Positions 1-10,189 of a DNA stretch of 64,000 bases are shown one piece after another. Source of the DNA: Agaricus subrufescens (taxonomy: Eukaryota > Basidiomycota > Agaricomycetes > Agaricales > Agaricaceae); NCBI GenBank assembly GCA_029945375.1, contig CM057069.1, forward strand, positions 744,001-808,000, given 5' to 3'. Numbering within the stretch: position 1 is the stretch's first letter; the number at the start of each line of letters is the position of its first letter. The position numbers were made by a program, and so were the translations under genes. Below the pieces are notes generated by a model, which was given only the letters and a program-made list of their open reading frames with translations, searched no databases and was not told the origin of the DNA.

Positions 1-371
1 AAACTGAGGAATAGCAGCACCCTAGACTTTTCGCTCTGCATCTCATATTTAGTCCCACACTGCGGACAATTGAACGCATTCTCCGCCCGCGAGGTATTCC
101 CCTGTGCAGACCTGATCCATTTGAGGAGACACGACTCGTGTGCTATGAGCGTACATTTACATGGATGTGTCCATGCCCATGTGGTTCCTGTATAGCATGA
201 GGAGGACAGACCCGGAGCATTTGTGAGTATGGGCGTACCGGCTTCGTTTAGTTCTTCCTCGCGCCAGATGTAATAAAGCTTGACCTACGAGGCCGCGAGC
301 AACAGAGAGAGGGCTGAGAGGCAGATACACTCTCGGGGGTGGTCGACAGTGGGCACCCGTGGTGCAGGCAT
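1..371 (-). pseudogene. Decayed 5' copy of the RING-CH membrane protein gene
   Basis: This segment is a near duplicate of the first two exons of the RING-CH gene at 3365-5215 and runs off the left edge of the window. Read on the minus strand from the ATG at 371, it still gives MPAPRVPTVD and later the CPQCGTKYEMQSEK part of the zinc finger. Two changes indicate decay. The first CxxC pair of the finger (CYIC in the intact gene) reads YYIW here, so both zinc ligands are lost. The exon-1 donor GTGCGT has become GAGTGT, removing the GT. Other substitutions include CKCTL followed by LLKW instead of LLEW. The 3' part cannot be judged because it lies outside the window. Confidence 0.8.
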
Positions 372-580
372 GAAGCAAAGGCAGGATTCCCACGGAGTCA
401 CATCATCAAGCGGCGCAACATCCAAGGCACAGCCGGGGGACGCGGCTATCCCCCCCAAATGTAATCAGACAACGAGGAACGCGGACATATATTGAGATGC
501 ACGATTACATAGACAAACCCGGATCGGTCGCTCTAGTCATTGAAGAACAGAAAGTGTCGCTCAAACCAGAGTGCTACGTA
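1..580. repeat. Segmental duplication shared with 4846-5410
   Basis: The two stretches can be aligned by eye over their whole length with scattered substitutions and small indels, including non-coding sequence upstream of the gene start. Homology stops near 580 (and 5410). The duplicated block therefore includes the promoter-proximal region and first exons of the RING-CH gene. Confidence 0.85.
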
Positions 581-1632
581 TTTTGTGTGCGTTGTGGGAA
601 GCAGTAGCAAATTTGATAATATTTGATTAATTGACTGATTATTGAATTAATGTCCACATTCACTTGCTTTCAGGAGAGGATCTCGGCGATACTGGTCCGT
701 ATATCACGATCAGTCATGACACGAATGAATCACGGTTACACCAACTGCCAGCCTAGTGTACAGACCCATTTGATCATTGTGAACTGTTGGTCGTCCCTCA
801 CCAATCCAAGGTATCAACTTCCATGGATTATTGTTCACGCCCAAGAGTTTGTTTCACGTCTGGGTTCTGGCAATCTCCCTGTGCACGCGATACGCAAGTC
901 ACTCTGGTAAGCGTCGCACATGAACCTTACTCAGGCTGTCAGGCAAGGACCATATTTCTTAATCACAGTCCGCAGGTCTAGGAAGTCCAACTGATCGGCA
1001 ATCAATGAAATCTCTGGGTCACTGCTGGCGCTGGCTGCGGGTCTGGTGGAACAATGCGTACGTATTCGCGGGACACAGGAACACAGCAGTGTAAGCCGTT
1101 ATCCTCTATTAATAGATCGGCTGGGCGGGGTCTCATTATCATCACTTCGTTTTTCTGATATGAGGTCAATATTATTTCCCACAGTTGTTCTGATGCCACG
1201 CCCAACTGACTGCCTCCCTGATGCTCACATGCCCTCTAAAGAATCAGTGCATCACGGGTGTTTGCCGGGTCGATGTCCCAAATAGAATATATGGTTTTAC
1301 AAATTGGTGATGAGAATGAAATTTGCTCAGCGCACTCATTAGTCAATCATTAGTCAATAATTGTCGGAAACCTCTTGACGAGGCCATAATTTTGAGTTTG
1401 TGGTGGTTCAGTAGTCTTTTATATTGAATTTTGAGTAATGTCTTTTCTCGCATCAACGCAACACTTTCAGAGGGTGAGCCTTTTGATCCAGAGCAAGCCT
1501 GCTAATAGGTAACGGAATCAGAAGTACCTGGACCAAAGCAGATTCTTTGATAGATGATGGGCAGAGACTAAGTCATTCGCACTATGTATAATACAAGTCT
1601 ATATTGTGTCAGCCGCTTCTGTCTGACCATCG
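581..1632. other. No gene recognised; repeated 3' flank of mini-gene 1
   Basis: No coding region stands out in 581-1300. The stretch from about 1290 to 1632 is repeated beside mini-gene 3 (about 12365-12680), and part of it is found inverted at about 17085-17195. It is thus the downstream flank of the mini-gene family. A TATAATACAAGT-type motif just after the mini-gene stop (near 1590) recurs at the same place in copies 2 to 4. Confidence 0.6.
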
Positions 1633-2242
1633 CTAGTGATGAATGTTTATGTTATTACCGGACCCATCAACTTCAACGCTGCTGTTGTGGGTGTAGACGA
1701 TATTTGTATACCGGGCAATGATATACTGCCTGATGCCACTGGCGGCTACTCGCTGTCGAGTTGTCTGATACTTGAGAATATCAGGGCAGTCAGAAATAGT
1801 GGTGCACAGCGGTAACACACACCTCACTGGTTGAGTTAGAACCAGAAGCCGAACCACCGTGCATGTGTGAGTGTCGGAGATCCTCCTCAATCTGTTGAAG
1901 TAAAGTAAGCGGATCATAACTATGATCGACTGCTGCTGTATTGTCCTCTGGTGTCTGGGATTCTACCTGAGGAGATTTCAGCCTGTCATCCTCGGCACAT
2001 AATTTGGACACTCACTCGTAGTATCTCTAGAGCATGCTGAAGTTTGCCTCGGCATTCTTTGAAGACCCATTTATCGGAGTTGAAGCTGAATAGTCTTTGG
2101 AGTCTTGAGCGTCGATCAAGTTTCTCCAGCATTTCTTCTACCGACTGTATTATACTACCGTTGTTGGTGATTAGCCACCCTGAAAACGAGTGAGCAAGAG
2201 AGTGACCTACTGCAGCACTCTCCTTTCCATGGAATCTTCCAT
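1633..2242 (-). CDS. Mini-gene copy 1: NACHT-less, NLR N-terminus-like protein
   Basis: This is a four-exon gene model of about 150 aa. Exon 1 is tiny (ATG at 2242, product MEDSMERRVL), followed by an intron starting GTAGGT. Exon 2 encodes a basic helical segment with SVEEMLEKLDRRSRLQRLF and CRGKLQHALEILR. Exon 3 encodes an acidic segment with LLQQIEEDLRHS. Exon 4 ends with a polar stretch containing VDGSGNNINIHH and a stop at 1633. Introns 2 and 3 are about 50 nt, start GTGAGT and GTGTGT, and end CAG and CAAG. The NGSGNN-type motif resembles the linker in front of the NACHT domain of the STAND gene at 37.6 kb, and many fungal NLR-like proteins have a helical N-terminal region. That relation is an inference. 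No NACHT, kinase or repeat domain follows. The region through intron 1 happens to stay open in one frame. Confidence 0.55.
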
Positions 2243-2322
2243 GAACAGAAAGCCTTTGCTGAAATTGTCCCCGAGTAGGACAGCAGATTGGGGCCGCACT
2301 AGAGGGTATGATCAAATGGGGA

Positions 2323-2551
2323 GGGGGCATTTCTGTTCTTTTATGAGGCTCACGGCAGGTTGGCCCCCCTCGGTTCGTCAATCTATTAATAAAGCAGAAA
2401 GGCGAGATCAACCTCGATCAACCCAATCGAGGTTGATCAATGTGAAGTGATCGGTTGTCTGAACAGCTTCGCCTTTCTGCTTTATTAATAGATTGACGAA
2501 CCGAGGGGGGCCAACCTGCCGTGAGCCTCATAAAAGAACAGAAATGCCCCC
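2323..2551. repeat. 83-bp perfect inverted repeat with nested hairpin
   Basis: The left arm 2323-2405 and right arm 2469-2551 are exact reverse complements over 83 bp. The 63-bp spacer itself opens with a perfect 13-bp inverted repeat (2406-2418 and 2426-2438, GATCAACCTCGAT and its complement) around a 7-nt loop. The structure sits immediately upstream of mini-gene 1 and has no counterpart in the other mini-gene copies. A transcript through it would form a long dsRNA stem. It could be a foldback element, a recombination scar or an assembly artefact. Confidence 0.9.
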
Positions 2552-3364
2552 CAATGAACATCATATCAGAACAGTAAAGTGATGATTATGAGGTTCCGTC
2601 CACCGATCTACTAACAGAGGATAGCGGTTAAGGGTGTTTTGTTTCTGTGTCCCGCAAAAACGAGGTTATACCATATGTAGCATTTTGACACGGACACCGT
2701 CCTAATCTCACACGCTTGACATGATGAGTACGAGTGTGGCCCTAATTCCAGAAGTTTGATCTGGGTTTGATAGCTATTTGCTATTCTACACGTTAGTGGG
2801 TTTTGATCATTAGGCGCATAAGGCAACTTGTACTATTCAAAGCAATGACCCTGTACACCATCTTACCAGGTCCTCGGAAGTTTAAGATTTATGCATTTTT
2901 AAAAAAAATCCTCCGGCCCTAAGGTGGATTTGAATGCTACGACAAAAAGAAAACGCAAGAAAGGGTTAAAGACGCCGGTGATATACCCGAGTATCAATGT
3001 ATATATACACATCGTATATCCTGAACCCTAAGGTCAGCGGATCATACACACACCGACAAACTCCTCTCACCTCTCCGCTTAAGACAAAAGAGAAAAAACA
3101 AAAGTAAATCCACAAATAAATGTTCATATAGCTAAACAGCAAAAAAATCTGTATATACCGAAAAGTAGTAATAGAACCTCCACCATAACTGTTTTCTCCT
3201 TCCAACCGACCAACCCAAGCAACAGAAAAAAAAGGCCAAAAAAGAAACGCAACTCCACACGCCACTCACTCACAACAATCTACCGCCCAATCAAACCTCG
3301 AACACTAATTTTTCAAAAAAAAGATGTAAACAAACAAACCACAAAACCCAAAAACCGTGCATAC
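2552..3364. other. Intergenic, no gene recognised
   Basis: This is AT-rich sequence with several A/T homopolymers and no convincing coding region on either strand. The last part (about 3270-3364) would be the 3' UTR of the RING-CH gene, which is transcribed leftwards. Confidence 0.5.
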
Positions 3365-5215
3365 TCACCCAAGTGCCCTCTTCACCAAAAGATTCCCAGT
3401 CCCAGCACCACTCCCCGCCGCTGCCACCGACGTATCACCCAAAAACTCAGGTCTAAGATCAAGCTCCTTAATATCCACCCCCGCAAAATCCCTACTCCTA
3501 ACTTTCCGTGTCTCAATCTCGCGTTTAGTATGCCAAAGGTGTAAAAGGTATAAACAATCCTTAGCCTAATCGCGACGGCGACGATGAAAAAAAAAGAAAG
3601 GTCAGATTGATAAAGCGTCAACAGAACGCCGGGGACGTACCACAACGAATAACCCCAAACCAATAGCATTCCTCCACCAAACAGGATCAAGCTCCGCCCA
3701 CCGCCTAGCACCTCCCCACCAAATCCCAACCACAACCTTCGCCAACCATCTCCAATACCTAAAATTCCACAACCCAGGTCCCTCCGAATCACTAACAGAC
3801 GACGCATACAAAGACGGTTGAAGACCGCTAATAAATCGACGATGCTGTTTGATACCCAATAATTCACGAAGAATAGATGATCGTTTCGAAACTCGAAAGA
3901 GGAAACTGCCCATGAGATGTGAGATGTATGGGATGAGAAGTGCGCCACCGATACGCCTGCCGATGGATGATGCGTTAATTTCGACCATACGCTCGGCTGC
4001 TGCTAGATTTGCAGCATCGGGGTCTTGCATTACATCGTCTACGTTGGCTGCATCGTCGTTCGGAGCAGGATTAGCGTTATTGGCATCCGCACCACCACCA
4101 GCTCTTCGCCGCCCTGCCTCATTCTCACCCTGTATAGCATTGCCATTCTCATCTTGAATGTTCGCTCGGATTCGAATCATAAACGGGGCCTCATTCAAGT
4201 GTATCGCAAACCCCGATCTCTTCCCAAAATCACTCAGTTTCGCACCCAACAACCAGAATGCAAATCGGTGCAGCAGCTCCTTGTATGCTACCCGTAAGAG
4301 AGGAGCTACGAAGATGCCGAAAATGGCGGGAGAGGGTGGCCAAGTAAGGAATGAATGGGAGTACGGACGATCGCGGGTATGTCGGGTTTCATGGTGCATC
4401 CATTGGGGTGTAACCTGCGATCCTGGCCAAATGGACACAATAGGAACGACGGTCGAGAATGCCGACCTGCTCGAAGACGACAGACGAGACGAGACCAAGG
4501 ACAGAGGGATGAGTGGGAGATTGAGGAAAGCTGTCCAAGGCCAATTTGAAGGATCATCAGTCAGCATTAGATCGAAAACTCTAGAATTCCCCAGTTTAGC
4601 AGTCTATTTGAAATATCGGGTGAAGAGAGATGGGCGTACTCCTTTCCAAGGAAATTTTTAATCGCCCATGCGCCATATGCAGTCAAAGCAATATAAATGC
4701 CTGCAGACAAAGGCGTGTATCAGTTATACTGTACCATGCAGAGACCGAGTGAAAGGATACGTACCGGAACCCATAACACCGACCACTGCCGCCGTGCCAG
4801 CCAGCGTAAAGAAACCTCCCGCCCTCTGCAACACTCTATCACCGAAACTAAGGAATAGCAGCACCCTAGACTTTTCACTCTGCATCTCATATTTAGTCCC
4901 ACACTGTGGACACTTGAGCGCATTCTCCGCCCGCGATGTATTCCCCTGTGCAGACCTGATCCATTCGAGAAGACACGACTCGTGTGCTATAAGCGTACAT
5001 TTACATGGATGTGTCCATGCCCGTGTGGTTCCTGTATAGCGTGAGGAAGACAGACCCGGAGGATTTGTGAGTATGGGCGTACCGGCTTCGTTTGGCTCCT
5101 CCTCACGGCAGATGTAGCAAAGCTTGACCTACGAGGCCGTGAGCAGCAAAGAGGGGGCTGAGAGGCAGATACGCACTCGGAGGTCGTCGACGGTGGGCAC
5201 CCGTGGTGCAGGCAT
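3365..5215 (-). CDS. RING-CH (RINGv) zinc-finger multi-pass membrane protein
   Basis: Five exons (5215-5177, 5128-4765, 4700-4640, 4580-3641, 3565-3365) join in frame to 534 aa. The N-terminus carries a RING-CH finger: CYIC near residue 17, then HPCKC, AHESCLLEW and CPQC near residues 55-90. This C4HC3 pattern is that of membrane-bound MARCH-type E3 ubiquitin ligases. Hydrophobic segments follow at about residues 110-160, then in the middle (FGIFVAPLLRVAYKELL) and near the end (NAIGLGLFVVVAKDCLYLL). A polar, Asn/Asp-rich insert lies between them. The likely role is ubiquitin transfer at a cell membrane; the substrate is unknown. I chose the start ATG because a 48-nt GTGCGT intron then removes an in-frame stop just before the finger. 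A decayed partial copy lies at 1-371. Confidence 0.82.
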
Positions 5216-5445
5216 AAAGCAAAGGCAGGATTCCCACGGACTCACGTCATCAGGCAGCGCGACACCCAGGGCACGGCTATCTTCCCCAAATGCAATCAGA
5301 CAGCGAGGAACGCGGACATATATTGAGAAGCATGATTACATAGACAAACCCGGATCGGTAGTTCTAGTTATTTTTGTGAAGAACAGAAAGTGTCGCTCAA
5401 GCCAAAGTGCTACGTATGATATATGACGGAAAAAGGGGGCAGGCC

Positions 5446-6476
5446 TCAATTGTCATAAGGGGGGGTACGACCGTTCTCCCTCTTTTCATCTCTCTCCCTG
5501 TGCTCTCTATCGTCTACAACTTTTTTGCCAGCATCGTCAGCATTCACAGCGTGTGGAGGAGTCCTGCCGCGCTCACGGTCGCGTTCACGATCGCCGTTGC
5601 GTTCATCCCTGTCTCTGTCCCTCTCGCGGTCGCGATCACGGTCTCGATCGTCGCGTCTTCTATCGGGGGACGGGGTCCGTGCACGTCTTTCGGGCGACCT
5701 CGAGCGGCCCCGCCTGCGGTCGCGGTCCCTATCACGGTCGCGGTCACGGTCACGATCGTAGTCCCGGTCTCGATCGTCCCTCCTGCGGGGGCTGCGGGAA
5801 CGGTCTCGGCGCGGGGGAGGCGACCTTCGCTCGTAGCGCCACACAGAGGAGGGCGGGTTTTTGGCCCACTGCGCGTCACGTGTCAGTACCGCATGTGTGC
5901 CGAGGAGAGGCCAAGTACCTGGATGCTTAGTCGGCTGCCCTCAAAGTAGCGTCCATGCCTGGCAGGGGGTGAGAACGGCGGCAAGGGCAGAGGGCAGGGC
6001 GGCGTACATGTCATAGTAGGCGTCCTCGGCGTCTCGGCCACTGCGAAATTCGACGAAAGCATAACTGTACGAGTCGAAGGGTATGTTGAGCGATCGCGGT
6101 TCGGTAAGTCGGCAGACGAGAGGGGTCGAATCGAACGTGCGACGACGAGCATTTGTCTCGCGAGAGGACGGAAGAGGAGGAGCTCGCGTCGAAACAAAGG
6201 CATTTTTTTTTCGGCTCTCGAGCGTGCGGGTTTCGAGGCGAGGTCGAGACGACTGGGAAAAAAAGGATGCGCGGGAGGGGGGGAGGACTCACGGGTTTGA
6301 GCTTGCGCGGGGGTTGCGCGGGGCGGGGACGTCGCAGCGGACGAGGGGGCCGAAGCTGGGGGCGGTGAGGGGCGCAGGGCGGCGGGGCAGGCAGGGACGT
6401 ACCGCTCGAACTCGTAGGCGAGGTCCCGGGCGCGTGTCTGCGGGTGGAAGCCGCTGACGAAGAGGATGCGGGGCAT
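5446..6476 (-). CDS. SR-type splicing factor (one RRM plus RS domain)
   Basis: Five exons (6476-6403, 6355-6293, 6064-6008, 5958-5919, 5868-5446) give 218 aa. Residues 1 to about 80 form one RRM: RNP2-like ILFVSGF, RNP1-like YAFVEFRSG, then YFEGSRLSIQWA. The rest is an Arg/Ser/Asp-rich tail (RRSPPPRRDRSRSP, many RD and RDRD repeats, ERGRTPPHAV). This is the layout of SR proteins that bind pre-mRNA and recruit the spliceosome in the nucleus; the RS tail is normally phosphorylated by SR kinases. Intron 2 (6292-6065, 228 nt) is unusually long for this window. The gene is divergent from the PPR-like gene, with start codons only 69 bp apart. The RS-encoding DNA is repetitive and yields misleading open frames on the other strand. 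Confidence 0.85.
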
Positions 6477-6545
6477 GCTGGGGAGAGCGAAGAGGAGTGA
6501 GAACGCGGCGTGGCGGAAAACAGCTGTGTGGCCGTGTTTGGCTCC
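6477..6545. promoter_or_regulatory. Compact bidirectional promoter, SR factor / PPR-like gene
   Basis: Only 69 bp separate the two divergent start codons (6476 minus, 6546 plus), so both genes must share promoter elements or start transcription inside each other's 5' ends. No TATA box is visible. Confidence 0.55.
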
Positions 6546-8996
6546 ATGCTGGCCCGCGCCTTTGCCTGCTCCCCTGTCTGCCGCGACGCCCTCCGCGCCG
6601 CCCGCCCGCCGCGCCTCCTCGCCGGCGCCCTCAAAGAGACCCGCGACCCCCTCTGGCGCCTCCTCGACGCCCTCCGCCGCCCCGCCCTCCGCCTCGCCCT
6701 CGCCGACGCCCTCCATGCCTCCGCCGTCTCCGCCGCCGAGTACGCCCACTGGAAGCCCGTCCTCCGCCGCCCCGCCATCGACCCCGCCGCCCTCGACAGC
6801 GCGCCCTCCTGGGTCCTCCTCTATCTCGTCGCCAACAAGGTCCGCTCCCCCGCCCACGCCCATGGACCCATGCTCGATCTCGTCTACGCCCACCTCGCCT
6901 CTTCCCCCGACGAGATCCACGGGCCCCTCATTCTCCTCGCGGCCGTCCAGCTCGCGCGTTTCGGTCTCGTCGCGCCTCTCCAGCGCCTCGCAAAGTCCTT
7001 TCTATCCGTCTGGATACAGCACCCCACGGCCTATTTCAATCTCATGCTCCAGGTCATCTCTTGCGTCCCCAACCACACCGTCGAGAGCGCCAACATAGCT
7101 GTCCTCCTCCTCAAAGCCATGGAATCTCGTCAGCTAAAACTCACATCTGACACTTATGAAATGCTGCTCAACGACCGCTTTGTTACTCTCCAGCTGACCA
7201 AATACGTTCAGTCTCGCATGGTCCGAGAGGGTTTCGTTCCTCCAGCGTCACACCTCGAGGAGTATCTGCGGTTCTTTGCCAAAAATGGGGTCATTCACGA
7301 TGCCAAGAAATATCACAATGCGATTCACGCCCAGTCACCCCCTGCCGACGATAGCACATTCTTTCTCAACCCATCATCCATACCCCAACTACGCGCCAAC
7401 ACTCTCATGCTGGGTACCCATCACTCTGTACCATCAGCCTTTGGTTTCCTCCGCAAACTCGCCGCCATCCAACCTCAACCAACCGTCGTTGTACCCTCTG
7501 TCAAACACAGCACCCACACTCTCCACCGTCTCATCCGCACAAAATTTAGAAGCGTATATGAATTCACGTCTGCCCTCACTGTCCTCATCCGAGATTCTAG
7601 GTGCACATCATTACACCTGATGAAATTTTTTCGCAAAGTCCCCGGAGGTCGACCCACCGTTGCCGCATATACGGTCATCATACGAGGGTTATTACAAAGA
7701 GGCGACGCTGTGAACGCCGTATCATACTGGAAAAAGCTTTTCAAGAGTGGCTTGGCGATCGATTCGGAAGCTTTGGCGGCGGGTGTCGCTGCCGTTACCA
7801 GAGTCGGTAGACCATACGACGCCTTTATGCTCCTCGAACAATTTGGCTTACATCGTGATTCTATATCGCATACACCAACCATCGGAAGATTCAAAAAAGT
7901 CGCACTACGAAAATCCGTCAAGGTGACTCAAGAAACCATAAATGATTTCATGGTTTCACTAAACCGCATAGATCGACCCGATATAGTCTTTCGATTATGG
8001 GATCACATGGAAATCCTGTACGGCGTCTCACCTAATACCCTCTCACTTTCTATATTATTACAATCAGCGCGGTTGGCGCATAAATTAGATGATACACTCT
8101 CCGGTGCCCTCGCCCACCTATACCTCAAAATTCCCTTCCGTCGACATCCCTATACCTCCTCACCAATACCTCGATCCGACGCCGTTTCAAATATCACCTC
8201 CCTACTATACGATTCGAATAAAAATCAGCCTAGAGCTTATCGTTCAGGAATCTGGCACGATCTAGACCCGCTGAATGCGGTAAAAAAAGTTTTTTTGCAA
8301 GTTTTGTTTGGGATGGCTGTAGAGAGGGATGGGAATGGTGAGAAGAGGGTTGAGGAGATGTTAAGGGTGGAGAGTCCGGCTAGTGCGGCGAGGACTTCTG
8401 TGGATGATGATCCTGCCGCAGGGTTAGGGTTTGGGTTTAAGAAGTTGAAGGGGTTCAAATATGTTTTTGAACCCTTTGATGATTTGTTCAAGGGCCCGAT
8501 GCCATCGACATCATTATCGATATCATCATCATCATCGACATCATCACCATCGACATCATCATTGACAGCAAGACAATCATTAATTCGATCACACTACCCT
8601 TCGGTATTTCCGACAAACGCGAATTGCCTACAATATATTTTATTATTGACACTTTGCAAACGGTCTCATGAAATACCGCTTTTATTAGCGTGGATGAAGT
8701 TTCTCGGGATTTTACCGTCGAGTTCGACGTTGGCGTTGAGTTTGGCTGTTTGGAAGGAGGTGAGTAGTCAGGCGCCTTTGATTGAGAGTATTCATCGGGT
8801 TGCCACCGCTGACGAACGTGATGGTGGTGGTGTGGGGGAAATGGAAGGTCGGGGGGAGTATGAGAATGATGGGAGGGAGTATGTGAGGTTGGTAAGGTGG
8901 ATGAGGGATTGGGTTGGGGAGAAGAGGGTGCCGAGGGAGGAGGTTGTTGGGAAGTGGATGAAGATTGTGAGGGATGTTAGGGAGGTGAAACGGTGA
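6546..8996 (+). CDS. PPR-like mitochondrial protein, single exon
   Basis: This is one uninterrupted frame of 816 aa from the ATG at 6546. The N-terminus MLARAFACSPVCRDALRAAR is rich in Arg and Ala and lacks acidic residues until later, like a mitochondrial presequence. The body is helical, with segments of the PPR type (TVAAYTVIIRGLLQRGDAVN, SYWKKLFKSGLAIDSEAL, DIVFRLWDHMEILYG, and NANCLQYILLLTLCKRSHE near the end). A low-complexity Ser/Thr tract at about 8505-8580 and an acidic Gly/Glu stretch near 8820 look like linkers. The family suggests RNA binding in mitochondrial gene expression, but I cannot name an orthologue. Base composition is odd: the first 500 bp are extremely GC-rich, while the 3' half is ordinary. 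Four partial copies lie at 11.4, 14.6, 19.3 and 24.45 kb; this is the only intact one. An earlier GTG in the same frame at 6510 is not used as start here. Confidence 0.75.
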   Translation: MLARAFACSPVCRDALRAARPPRLLAGALKETRDPLWRLLDALRRPALRLALADALHASAVSAAEYAHWKPVLRRPAIDPAALDSAPSWVLLYLVANKVRSPAHAHGPMLDLVYAHLASSPDEIHGPLILLAAVQLARFGLVAPLQRLAKSFLSVWIQHPTAYFNLMLQVISCVPNHTVESANIAVLLLKAMESRQLKLTSDTYEMLLNDRFVTLQLTKYVQSRMVREGFVPPASHLEEYLRFFAKNGVIHDAKKYHNAIHAQSPPADDSTFFLNPSSIPQLRANTLMLGTHHSVPSAFGFLRKLAAIQPQPTVVVPSVKHSTHTLHRLIRTKFRSVYEFTSALTVLIRDSRCTSLHLMKFFRKVPGGRPTVAAYTVIIRGLLQRGDAVNAVSYWKKLFKSGLAIDSEALAAGVAAVTRVGRPYDAFMLLEQFGLHRDSISHTPTIGRFKKVALRKSVKVTQETINDFMVSLNRIDRPDIVFRLWDHMEILYGVSPNTLSLSILLQSARLAHKLDDTLSGALAHLYLKIPFRRHPYTSSPIPRSDAVSNITSLLYDSNKNQPRAYRSGIWHDLDPLNAVKKVFLQVLFGMAVERDGNGEKRVEEMLRVESPASAARTSVDDDPAAGLGFGFKKLKGFKYVFEPFDDLFKGPMPSTSLSISSSSSTSSPSTSSLTARQSLIRSHYPSVFPTNANCLQYILLLTLCKRSHEIPLLLAWMKFLGILPSSSTLALSLAVWKEVSSQAPLIESIHRVATADERDGGGVGEMEGRGEYENDGREYVRLVRWMRDWVGEKRVPREEVVGKWMKIVRDVREVKR

Positions 8997-9456
8997 TTGT
9001 GTATTGTAATAAGATTATATGTATTATTGAAGTGGGATGGATAGGATTGTTGAGTTTGGAAGTGGGAGATTTGACGGTTGGGTTCATAGCGGTGCGGTGT
9101 CATCTCACTATATTCATTAGGATCACTATCGCTCGTTTTAGCCTACCTTCACTTTGCATCTGTCGCATTGTTTTCAGTGATGACAACTCATGTTGATATA
9201 CGCGGGCACTCAGGACTACATAAATTTTGTACGCCATCTCAAATCATCTCAATTGCTGTTACTACCATTGCCCCGTTTAATATCCAACCGTCAATGTCCA
9301 TTAAGGTTAGCTGATACAGAATGTATTTATGGACATCAAAGACTAGATGGGTCGCTATTCAAGAATAGTCTTATGACTATTGAGCATTCTCTCAATCTTA
9401 TGCGAGCTGGGTAGGGCCCTGAGCACTATGTATAATACAAGTTTATATTATCATTG
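8997..9456. other. 3' flank of PPR gene, duplicated at 16450-16575
   Basis: No gene is recognised. The first 100 bp match the sequence after pseudogene copy B, so that duplication included the 3' flank. A TATAATACAAGT motif near 9430 follows the stop of mini-gene 2 on the opposite strand. Confidence 0.6.
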
Positions 9457-10113
9457 TCACCTGTCCCTGCCCGAGTCACGAACAATGGTTATGTTATTAC
9501 TGGACCCGTCAACTACAAGGCTGTTGTCGTGAATGTGGATATTCGTATACCGGGCAACGATATACTGCCTAATGTTACTGGCAGTCACACGTTGTCGAAT
9601 TGTCTGATACTTGAGAATACCAGAGTGGTCAGAGAGGCCTTCGTGTTGTACTAGAAGTGCAAAGCGGGAATACACACCTGATGACTGGCTAAGTTAGGAC
9701 CAGGAGCCGAATTGGCGTAGATTTGTGAGTTGCGGAGATCTTCCTCAATCTCCTGAAGCAAAGTAGGCGGTTCATAGGAAGAATCGACTGTTGTTGTAAT
9801 TTCCTCTGGCATCTGGGATTCTACCTGAGGAGAATTCAGCCCAACGTCCTGGGCGTCTAATTTGCACACTCACTCGTAGAATCTCTAAAGCATGCTGAAG
9901 CTTGTCTCGGCATTTTTTTAAGACCCGTTTATTTGAGTTGAAGCTGAATAGTCTTCTGAGTCTTGAGCGTTGAAAATGTTTTTCAAGCGTTTCTTCTATT
10001 GACTGTGTTATGCTAACATTTTTCGGGGGGGTATTTTGAGTGATACACGGCCCTTTAAAACTGGTAGGCAGGAGAATGACTTACTGTAACGCTCTTTGCA
10101 CATGATCCATCAT
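9457..10113 (-). CDS. Mini-gene copy 2 (intact four-exon model)
   Basis: The structure matches copy 1. Exon 1 starts with two ATGs (MMDHVQRAL) and ends at a GTAAGT donor. Exon 2 encodes SIEETLEKHFQRSRLRRLF and CRDKLQHALEILR. Exon 3 encodes LLQEIEEDLRNSQIYANSAP. Exon 4 encodes TASNIRQYIVARYTNIHIHD and DGSSNNITIV, with a stop at 9457. All three introns have GT...AG ends and no in-frame stop remains after splicing; the product is about 150 aa. The product has a basic helical front half, an acidic middle and an Asn/Ser-rich tail. No signal peptide or membrane segment is visible. Function is unknown; similarity to NLR N-terminal regions is inferred from the tail motif shared with the NACHT gene at 37.6 kb. 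Confidence 0.55.
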
Positions 10114-10189
10114 GGATAGAGAGCTATGGATGAGATTGTTTTCGAGTGGGACAAATGGGTGGATGTTTATCATACAGCGCGATCAGATG

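Noticed and set aside
1986..2411. A 141-codon minus-strand frame covering mini-gene 1 exons 1 and 2
   Set aside because: It reads through intron 1 and through the left arm of the inverted repeat; the family's conserved splice sites give a better model.
5407..5949. Long plus-strand open frames with Ser/Arg or Val/Pro repeats opposite the SR gene
   Set aside because: They are mirror frames of the repetitive RS-encoding DNA; the minus strand has a coherent RRM plus RS protein with good splice sites.
5883..6920. Gly/Glu/Val-rich minus-strand frame of about 345 codons
   Set aside because: It runs across introns of the SR gene and antisense to the GC-rich start of the PPR gene; composition reflects high GC, and no domain is visible.
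6466..7150. Pro/Arg-rich plus-strand frames of 210-217 codons
   Set aside because: Alternative frames of the extremely GC-rich 5' end of the PPR gene, low complexity only.
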